Below, one piece after another: positions 24,911-33,457 of a DNA stretch of 60,357 nt. A program made the position numbers and the translations under genes. The notes under the pieces were generated by a model. That model searched no databases. It was not told the origin of the DNA and saw nothing but the letters and a program-made list of their open reading frames with translations. Numbering within the stretch: the first letter of the stretch is position 1; each line of letters starts with the position of its first letter. This stretch comes from Symbiodinium natans. Its lineage: Eukaryota; Sar; Dinophyceae; Suessiales; Symbiodiniaceae. The stretch covers positions 25,001-85,357 of the forward strand of contig CAJNDS010000706.1 of NCBI GenBank assembly GCA_905221605.1. Reading direction: 5' to 3'.

Positions 24911-26350
24911 GAGTCTCGTCATTGATTTTCGCAGGGTCAAAGTCTTCTGTGCATGTGGAATCAGACTTTCGTGCGTTTTTGCATGGGTATGTGCGCGTGG
25001 AAACGTCGTGTAGACAGCGTCTCCTTGTTCATTTGTCAAACACAAAGTCTTTTTGCGCTAGCTGTCACAGCTACCTGTTCGCTATGGTCGTTGTAAAATT
25101 ATTCGAGCCTAGTTGTAAAGTAGTATGGTAGATTGATGCAACAGGGCGAGCTTGTTGTTGTCGCTGCTCGAAAGCCTTTTGGGCGGTTTCATATTACTAA
25201 GCTTCGAGTATCAGCAATCATCACATGCTTCGCTTGTTCTGAAGAGTGTCTTTTAGCAGGATGCTTGGCACTGCTCTCTTTCACGCCCCCAAGAGGTCAG
25301 AGTTTTGCCTATCTATCCATGTGTTGTACTTGTCTAGGTTTCCATCTCTGCCTTCACCTATTGCAGGAATGAAACGCCCATCTAAGGCTTCAGAGCCAAT
25401 GCTCCCAGACAGCAATGTCTGAACACAAAACCTTAGGCCCGAAAAACTGCTTTTCCTAACTTAATGAAGCCCAAACCCTGAACCCAACCTTGACCATCCG
25501 GAACGTCTCCAGGTGGCAGCCATCCGGCGGGTATGAGGCGGATCGGTTGCTCTGAGTTTGAGCTTTCTCATCACCGTTTGGTTGTGCTTTTTGGTGTACC
25601 TAACCCTCAAATCCCGAAGCGTTAAAGGCCGAAAGCCTGAGCGTGCCGTGTTAAAACCCTAAGCCCTGAGGATCTCTGCTGCCTCTGTTCATTTTGAATG
25701 CTGACCAGTCCGGCTGCGCTCCGGTGGCTAACCATCACAGCCAGACTTGCTCAAACGCAGCCCAAAATGCTAAACTCGAACTCCGATTCGACAGCACCCC
25801 TTCATCCTGTCGCACCCTTGGAGGGCTCCGAGTCCCAGAGTGAAATCGCCAGGGCCCTCAAGACCGTTTATGGGCAGTTCGGGGTTCAAGCTAGTTCAGG
25901 TTTCGACGTTCAAGGGGACGCGCAGTCAGAGTAAACCGCGATCCTAAGTACTTTTTCGTTTTCACTGTCGCCAAGGCCTTTCCATTGCCGCGGACTCCTA
26001 AATCACGGAGATCGGACCCTCAGCAGCATCACACAAGATATCCCAAGCATTGTTGTTAGAAGTTGCTTCTCACCAATATGACTCCGTCCTGGGAAGGAGT
26101 TCGCAATCGAAGCAGAGTACAGCATGAGTCCAGCGCCTAGTTGAGCCAGCAGTTTGCACGTGGAGTCACTTCTGGATTTTGCTGCAGGCTGGGTTTTAGA
26201 CCCTCCCTGGTCACTGCGTCCCCGGCACAGTTCCGCAGTGCACTTCTTGCATTCACGTCTCCGACAAATCCGCGAGCTCCGCTCAGGTAAGCCGAGACGG
26301 CGACGGTACCGACCACAGGCCGGACAAAGGGCTGCCACGACCAATATCCT
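24911..26350. other. spacer with CCTAAA-type degenerate motifs
   Basis: Only short frames. Scattered motifs such as AACCCTAAGCCCTGA (25651-25668) and AACCCTGAACCC (25472-25485) look like decayed telomere-type repeats and recur across the window. No gene, RNA or intact mobile element recognised. Confidence 0.4.
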
Positions 26351-26354
26351 ACAA

Positions 26355-26640
26355 CAGACCATAGTATACTATACTTTATTGAACTTACGATAGTCTAATC
26401 TACGACAGTTGCAATAACACCCAAGACTACAGTACCATAGAGTGTGGTATCATACAATACTATGCAGTGTTATACAATACGGTACAGTACAATATGATAT
26501 GCTAAAATATTTTGCGGTACAATATGAGACAATATTCTATAACATTCTGCACGGTTATGTTAGATTATTCCGGATGATATGATATGATGTAATATGATAT
26601 GATAGAACATAGTTGAGTACAACACAAGAATCAACATACT
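26355..26640. repeat. AT-rich degenerate repeat (ATACTATAC / GATATGAT)
   Basis: About 285 bp enriched in ATACTATAC, ACAATATGAT and GATATGAT motifs, with sharply lower GC than the flanks. It looks like decayed short tandem repeats. No open frame crosses it. Confidence 0.7.
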
Positions 26641-27072
26641 GTACTGCCCAGGCAGACCCCGAATTCTGGGAGCCGGATGAGGCCTTGCGACTACCCTGCG
26701 GCACCCTCTTTGGCTTAGGGTCTAGGGTTTGGGGTACTGTCGGGGCTTTTGGCCAGTCCTCGCGCCTTCCCCGAAATGTAAGTAAGGGCTATGCAGGTTT
26801 AGCTCTCCGACTTTTCCAAAGTATCCTAGACGGTCCCAAAGCAGCTTAATCCATTGTGGAAGGGAGGCTCTTAGTCCCTGCTTGGAGTCCCCTTCCAGAG
26901 TTCGCAAAGCCCATCTTAGGGTGCACAGACGAAAGTTCAATGAAGATGCAGGCAGGCGTCAACTGTCGTCTTTCCCTTCCTGCCCCACTCACTGACCCTC
27001 GCAGCCCCCGAAACGTCGCTTTGTGAGTTCCCCGCCTTCCGAGCCTGCCCTGTTCTGCCCGACAATCCCCTA

Positions 27073-27214
27073 CTTGGAGGTTCATAGTATACTACTAGCC
27101 AATTATTACTGTACTTATAACTGTACTTGTAACCGTACAAGGGCACTCAAGGGGCTTAGAAGTACAATTATAAGTACAGTTATAACTGGTTAATAAGTAC
27201 CATGAACCTCCAAG
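27073..27214. mobile_element. 142-bp foldback MITE with TA target duplication
   Basis: The ends are CTTGGAGGTTCAT and its exact reverse complement ATGAACCTCCAAG, each flanked by TA (27071-27072 and 27215-27216). The similarity continues inward for about 55 bp per arm with a few mismatches (TACTTATAACTG on one side, CAGTTATAACTG on the other), so the element can fold almost completely. TA duplication and short perfect inverted ends are typical of Tc1/mariner-type or Stowaway-type miniature elements. It encodes nothing. Confidence 0.75.
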
Positions 27215-28043
27215 TAGTTTTGGAACGCCAAGCCGTCTTCTTTGGGTTCAGACGCTCACTATAGGTACCGATTTTGGAAAATGGTTGATTTGTGGTTGCT
27301 GGTTTAACACCAAAAGACATGGACAGTTTGGACGCCTCAGATCCTATGAGCAAGTGAGAGTTGTTGCTTTAATGCAGGACACCAGCCACACTTTCGTCTG
27401 GCCGCAGGACCCTCTAGTCTGTCTGTTTACTGTAGCTGCTTGACATCATCGGCTAACCGCGTATGCCTGCCCACTTGCCGCCGAACCTACGTGCCTGCAC
27501 CCTCTATCCTGCACTTCATTGTCTTTCCTGCTATGGCGCAGTCTACCGCCGTCGCCATTATGGTGACGCTAAGTGCCACCACCACTGTCAAGAGGATCAC
27601 CACTGATACCAGAACCAAGAAGCCATGCCCGAGAGAGCACCGGATTTGAGTAGTACTAGCACGAGACCTACTGTAAGGCTACGGTTTAACGAGGTCTTCG
27701 AACAGTGCTGGGTTCTTTAGGGAAGACAGAGCACAGCTAGGAAATCCAGAAATGCACCAAGCTCTCAGAACCTACAACCACATCGTGACATCGCTTTTGG
27801 TCCTGCAAAAACAGAAACCCTGAACCCCCAACCCTGCTCCTGTAAGTGTGAAAGAGGAAGACGACGGCAGTGTGAAAGAGGAAGACCACAGCAGCAGCAG
27901 CAGCACCACGCTTCCATCCGAGAAGGCGCTGCCGATAGGTCTCGCAAAAGTTGCTAGGGAATCCAAACTCCCATAAACAAACAACTAGACTCTAAGTAAA
28001 TGTATAAATAGACAAACAAACATATAAGCAAATTTACGACTAC

Positions 28044-28225
28044 ACACATACATGCATGTATGTATGTATGCATGCATGTATGCATGTATGTATGTATCTG
28101 TGTATGTATGTATGTATGTATGTACGTATGTACGTATGCATGCACGCATGCATGTATGTATGTACGTATGTATGCACAGAACAAATATACGTACACATCT
28201 GTATATATATATATATAGACGCACA
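28044..28225. repeat. (GTAT/GCAT)n and (TA)n tetranucleotide repeats
   Basis: Mixed ATGTATGTATGCATGCATG repeats ending in a TATATATATATA tract at 28202-28216. Tyr/Ile/His-rich frames on either strand here are artefacts. Confidence 0.92.
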
Positions 28226-28635
28226 TGCATAGGCAGTTTTTCCTTGGGTGCTGCCCCCACTCTGTAACAGTCTATGTTCGTGGTCACATCACGGGCAGAA
28301 TATGTATTTATAGTGCAAATATGATCCAATTGCCACAGAGTGGGGGAACTAACTACCCAAGTTTCCTACTGTAGGATCTAGAGGTTAGGCTTTAGGCTGA
28401 TATGGAAGGTGAAGGCTTGGCATGAAGTCTCAGGGGTTTCAGTGTTGTTCTGGAACTAGAGCTTTAAGTCTCGGGTCGGGCGCAGTGCTAACTATGCAGT
28501 CTTTTACGTTCAGGGCACGCATGCATATGCATTTTGTGCAGTGGTTTGAGGCGAGTCTTACATGAAGGTGAAGCCCCGGAAAATCCATGTAGACTGTGTT
28601 CAGGTATTTGCCAGCCTCGACCCAGATCTGACTCT

Positions 28636-28758
28636 TTTTCTATCTATCTATCCATCTGATCTATTTGTCAGTCTTACTGTCTATCCATCAATCAGTCTAT
28701 CTATCCAACTATCTATCTATCTTTGATGTACCTTTACTTGTGTGTACATATATATATG

Positions 28759-28822
<64 letters not shown>

Positions 28823-28850
28823 TATATATATATAATTTATTTATATGTAT
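28636..28850. repeat. (CTAT)n then (CATATA)n repeats
   Basis: CTAT/CCAT units at 28636-28725, then about 14 copies of the hexanucleotide ACATAT at 28745-28822, then pure TA. Two different microsatellites lie side by side. Confidence 0.92.
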
Positions 28851-30865
28851 ATTTGTATTTATTTACTCGTACTTATTTATGCACATATACATATATACAC
28901 ATTGCATGTATGCATGTCTGATTACCAACGCGATGCTGCATGGGCTCTGCGAGTTACATAAATTCTTTCGGCTTCAAGATCGATGTCCTACTTCCTAGGC
29001 TGGCTCCGATGTTCTATGCTATGCAATGACTGAATCCTGAGAAACAGCACTTGCAGTAGAGCGTGGCCCAAAGGCCCAGAGGCTCTTATAAAGGTCTAAG
29101 TCAACAGTTTAGGGCCTTCTTTACTCAAGGAGGAGGGGGAGGAGTTCCTGCGCGACACTACGGCGAGTGAAGAGGCTTTTTGTTACCAAGAGACTCTGCA
29201 GGAAGATGCCTTAAATCAGCCCCAAATCCTCACGTTTAAATATGCCTCTATTCACTCAGGAGGGCTTTAGGATCCAGGGCTTAGAGCCTACCAGGGTTGA
29301 GGGTTTCGGCAGATGGGGATGTTAGGTTGAGGCGAAAGGTTGACCTTTTCGATCCTTCATAGAAACTGGTTTTAGGGGTTAGGTCATACTGTAGACCATT
29401 GTTTAGCAAGCCCTAAACCAGTAAACCTTAATCCCTAACCCCGAAACCCCTAAACTCTGATCCTTAAACCTCTAAACCCCCTACGTGCTCCTTTACTGGG
29501 TTCGGAGTTTAGGGTTCAGTTTCAGGCGCGTTCATTGGGGGATTGGTGTTGGGGGCTTCGCGGTTGTTGCGGGGTGAGTGCGGTCCTTTCGGGTTTTGGG
29601 TTCAAGGAAATGTTGGACATTCGGCTCCTTGGTCAACGTTTAAGACTTGTAGGGTCTTGGGCCTTTAGCCGCCCTCTGTGTCTCTAGGCTCTATGCATAA
29701 TCGTGTGTGTTTTTTAGTTCGCGCTGTTAATAAGTTAAGGTTTAGGTGTTTAACTAGGCTTTAGGGCTCTGTTTTTTTTCTGGGTTTTGGCCCCTGTTGG
29801 GAGCCTCAAGCTTGACTCCCGGTTTTCACCAACATCGAGAAAGCAATCAAGGGACACAAGGGTTCCAGTGGATGCTTGCAAGCGTGATGCAGTGTGGAAG
29901 CGGGTTTTATTTGGGGGGCTATTTATAGCTTTGTGTGTGGATCTAGAGCTTTCAAACTTTCATTTCGTTTTTTTTTAATGTCGTATTTCGGGTTCTTGGC
30001 TTCGATTCCTCTTTCGCTGCACCGCTGCACTGTTTGTTTCTCCACAGGTGGTCTAGGATGCATTGCGTGCCGTTCGAGTGCAAGGCTTTCGTTGGGGTTG
30101 GGTTAAGGTTTAAACCCTTCAGGGCCGAGGCTTGCGGGTCAGGGGTGTTGGGTCCAGCCTTCGGCTTTCAGACGAGGCCCAGGCAGTGCCAGAAGGCTTC
30201 GTGCACTATCGCACGAGTGTCTTGCAAGAAGCTATAATAGCCTATGGTAGGCTATAATAGACTATAATCGGCTATTATAGTAGACCGTAATCGGCTATAA
30301 TAGACGGCTATGTGGGCCGCATCAAGATAGGCTTGTTATAAGTTGGGTTAGCTCATGTTACAATTTGGGTTATCTTATGTTGTATCTTTGATAACTTTGT
30401 CATACTTGTTCACATGTTATAAGAGAGTTGCATGTTTCGGGCGGAGTAATAACTGACATATAAGTGCCAACATATAAAGCGACCTATGAGATAGGAATGA
30501 TTTACCGAGAACTTGTTCGAAGTTAAAAACAGGGAACTGAAATATTTTTTGACTTAGGGTTGTTTTGAAACATGAGCAAACAGTCAGTCTGAAGTCGTTT
30601 GTCTTGTTCATTGAGAGGGGGCGGGGGGGGGGGGGGGGGCAGAAAACAGACCGGCGGTGCTTTGCAATATTAGATGTAAGCCCCAAAACCATAAATAGAA
30701 TAATGTTGTCTGCTGAGTAGTGTGGCCCCCCCCCCCCCCACCCCGTGCAACAAATGGATCTCCCTGTTTAGTGTTCTAGAAGCTGCCCGTATGCCGGACA
30801 AGATAAAACGGCTCCTTCGGATAGTTGGATTTGGATCCAGAGGCCTAAGGGCTGAGGCTTCCTAA
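28851..30865. other. spacer rich in CCCTAAA-type decayed motifs
   Basis: No gene supported. Between 29400 and 29510 the motifs CCCTAAACC, CCCTAACCCCGAAACCCC, CTCTAAACCCC and TTTAGGGTTC follow each other, suggesting a decayed telomere-type array. At 30230-30310 the motif GGCTATAATAG or GACTATAATC recurs five times. Long G and C runs occur at 30617-30639 and 30726-30739. The AGAAGCTGCCCGTATGCCG motif near 30779 is repeated inside the next structure. Confidence 0.5.
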
Positions 30866-31605
30866 ACCTTGAGGCCTGGGGTTGTCGGGCCCTGAAATCT
30901 TAAGTTTCCAGGCCAGCCCCAAAGCTAAGATTTCCTCATAAAATGCTTTTGTACCGAGGCCAGGCAATCAAATTTCAAAGGGGGTAGTCTAGAAGCTGCC
31001 CGTATGCCGTACAATATAAAAGGTTTGCTCCCCCGGAATTAAAATATCAAATTTCAAAGGGGGTAGTCCAGTAGCTGCCCGAATGCCGTATAATATGAAA
31101 CGTTTGCTCCCCCGGAACTATATTTTTTTTGCGGGCTGGCTTGGTTGGGATAGATGGACCCCCTTTAAATTCATATAAACTCATCCCTTTTAAAATCATG
31201 TGGGCCCCTTTTAAAATCATTTGAATCCCTTTTAAACTCATACGACTCATCCCTCTTAAAATCGTATGGATCCCGTTTAATTTCATACAATCTCACCCCT
31301 TTTGAAATCATATGGATCCCTTTTGAATTCATAGAAGTTCATCCCTTTCAAAAATCGTATGGACCCCTTAAAAACTCATGTAAACTCATCCCTTTTCAAA
31401 TCGTATGCATCCCTTTAAAATTCATACACGCTCATCCCTTTTACAATCATGTAGAGCCAGACCCCCCCCCCCCCCGCCCTTGAAATTTGAGTGCCTGGCC
31501 TCGGTACAAAAAGCGTGTTATAAGGAAATCTTAGCTTTGGGGCTGGCCTGGAGACTTAAGATTTTAGGGCCCGACAACCTCAGGCCTCAAGCTTTAAACC
31601 TTTGC
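30866..31605. mobile_element. foldback element with tandem repeats in the loop
   Basis: An arm at about 30866-30985 is repeated in inverted orientation at about 31476-31605 with roughly 90% identity; shared cores are TTGTCGGGCCCT, CCAGGCCAGCCCCAAAGC and GTACCGAGGCCAGGCA. The loop holds two tandem copies (from about 30968 and 31047) of a unit containing AGCTGCCCGTATGCCGTA and GCTCCCCCGGAA. Then come six or so units of about 50-60 bp built from CATCCCTTTTAAAATC and ATTCATACAAACTCATCC at 31150-31450, and a poly-C tract. No coding capacity. It could be a non-autonomous foldback transposon or a non-mobile inverted duplication; no target duplication was identified. Confidence 0.5.
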
Positions 31606-31710
31606 TCAGGCTCAGATCTTTGGTCTCTCAGGCTCAGTTCAGAAGCGATTTCTAGACAACAACTCTATTCAACAGCCTCGCCGAAATCTTGCATCGCCCG
31701 AGTTTTTTTC

Positions 31711-31842
31711 GATGTGAATAGAGCGCAGCGGTATGGAAGTAATAATCGAGCGAATGAGTTCTCGGGGGGACGGGGGGGACTGAGCCTTGCCGGAGCCTTG
31801 ACCTTGCTCGAGGCTACTCAGGTGAGGGCTCTGTTTTGTTTC
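31711..31842 (+). repeat. A1 split direct repeat
   Basis: 132 bp beginning GATGTGAATAGAGCG and ending GGCTCTGTTTTGTTTC, identical to A2. It forms the 5' end of the element and probably carries its promoter, since it lies 49 bp upstream of the Gag start; the promoter role is inference. Confidence 0.93.
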
Positions 31843-31891
31843 GTTTCGATTTTGGCCCTCGATCTCGCTGTTGACGCAAACCTGTGAGAAT

Positions 31892-33301
31892 ATGAACCTG
31901 AGTCCGGAAGATGCCGAACGCATCAAGACGATGGGGCAAGCGGCTGAATGGGCCACTCTGCCTGATGATGATGTCCGCAAATCATTGTGGACGCTCCTAG
32001 GGGTTAACAACGATTCTCTTGTTAAAGTCATTGGCATTTCGCCACAGGCTGAGTACGACTCTGTACTCACAAACTGGAAAGTGCCAACGGCTGATGGCAG
32101 TCCCCATCCTCCCAGTTTAGCACAACGAGGTCAAGCTGGACTAGTGGGGAGGGCCTGTCGAGTAGCGTGTGGCATGGAGTCCGGGACATTGTCACTGGCA
32201 GCTCCACCGGTGGCCAGCAACACAAGCGCTGGTGACGCAGCTGCGTCGCCAAAGAAGAAGATCAAGCTCTCTTCGGTGATTGATCAGACCAATGATGCTG
32301 AAGAGCATCTCCTGGATAGGACAAAGATCGCCGAAGCTTATCAGAGATTCAAGACAGCGCTCGGTGATTTCCCACCCCACGACGAAGAACCTACGGGAGA
32401 GCAATTGACTGCGCTTCATGCAGTGGTGGGTTCAGGGGCTCCGCCGTACGTCGATCTGGCGGTGTGGGGTCCTCACCAGTATCGCTTGCTGAAAAAGTTG
32501 AAGCTCAGAGGAATGCAGATTTTGCCCAATGGCGAATTCCAAGTCGTCGAAATGGCAGGCCCAGGCTCCTTCGAGCAATGGGAAAGTTGCTTCAGGGTGT
32601 TCCGTGCAGCTGCGGTGATGCTGGGAATTCTCACTCCAGCACGTTGCGATGCATACCTCAACATGCTTAAGAAGTACCACTCCCGATATGGCTCAACCGT
32701 GTGGCATCTACTTTTTCAGGCAGACGTCCGTGCCCGTCAAGAGCATTGGGAAAGATGCCGAAGAATTGGCGCAGAAGCCAAAGCGCAAGCGGATGCTGCG
32801 GGAACCTCCCATGATTTCAATCCGGCCAAACCATGGGAATGGGCTTTGCGAGCCTTGATCGAAGACAACCGTTTTTGGAAGGAAGAGCTCGAGGATCCTT
32901 GCCTGTTGGTCATCAGCCGCTCAACACCCTTGAGCAGCGTTGTGGAAGGTGACGCTCCTACAACCTCCACGACCCGTGCCCCCGAGCAGCAGCAGCAGCC
33001 CAAGAAGAAGCCCGGATTGAAGTTGAAGAAGGAGCAGCGACTGCACAACGTGTCCGAGGGCCAGTACGTTACGAACCGCCGTGGTGTTGAGCTGTGCCGG
33101 GATTTCAACAAAGGCACATGCTGCGAGACCAATAAGTACGGTCGGTGCGCCAAGGATGCCAATCGAGTTCACCAGTGCTCCCTCTGCCTCAGCACAGAAC
33201 ATGGGGCGCACAGTTGCACGAAGCCGCCGCCGTCCGCCAACGTGACGCCCAAAGGGAAAGTCAAGGGTGGCGGCAAAGGTGGCGCAAAAACTGCCAAGTG
33301 A
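31892..33301 (+). CDS. Gag-like protein of the retrotransposon
   Basis: 469 residues from the first ATG (31892); an upstream in-frame TTG is not needed. Gag proteins package the RNA of retroelements. The N-terminal half is acidic and helical. A Gln/Lys-rich linker (EQQQQPKKKPGLKLKKEQR) precedes a cysteine/histidine cluster at about residues 402-442, with CRDFNKGTC first, then HQCSLC and HGAHSC, consistent with zinc knuckles for nucleic acid binding. The C-terminus is basic and glycine-rich (KVKGGGKGGAKTAK). It ends in TGA (33299-33301), after which the same frame stays open into the RT protein. Assignment rests on position, the cysteine cluster and the basic tail; no sequence search was done. 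Confidence 0.85.
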   Translation: MNLSPEDAERIKTMGQAAEWATLPDDDVRKSLWTLLGVNNDSLVKVIGISPQAEYDSVLTNWKVPTADGSPHPPSLAQRGQAGLVGRACRVACGMESGTLSLAAPPVASNTSAGDAAASPKKKIKLSSVIDQTNDAEEHLLDRTKIAEAYQRFKTALGDFPPHDEEPTGEQLTALHAVVGSGAPPYVDLAVWGPHQYRLLKKLKLRGMQILPNGEFQVVEMAGPGSFEQWESCFRVFRAAAVMLGILTPARCDAYLNMLKKYHSRYGSTVWHLLFQADVRARQEHWERCRRIGAEAKAQADAAGTSHDFNPAKPWEWALRALIEDNRFWKEELEDPCLLVISRSTPLSSVVEGDAPTTSTTRAPEQQQQPKKKPGLKLKKEQRLHNVSEGQYVTNRRGVELCRDFNKGTCCETNKYGRCAKDANRVHQCSLCLSTEHGAHSCTKPPPSANVTPKGKVKGGGKGGAKTAK

Positions 33302-33457
33302 GACGGCCCCGACTCGGGGCCTGCTGGATGCCAGGCCGGGCCTCATGAAGGTGGCCCAGTTTCAGGGCTGCCTGACCCGCGTCCGGCCATCAAACGCATC
33401 CGCCGTCCATGTGACACTCCGCATTTTTGGCACGTTTTTCCGGGGCGTGCTGACAGG
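33302..33457 (+). other. open Gag-Pol linker after an in-frame TGA
   Basis: The 52 codons between the Gag stop and the first ATG of the RT frame contain no stop in the shared frame. Gag and RT therefore differ only by one TGA codon. The stop context is AAG TGA GAC. If TGA is read through, the linker would be part of a Gag-Pol fusion, otherwise it is an intergenic leader. Confidence 0.8.
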
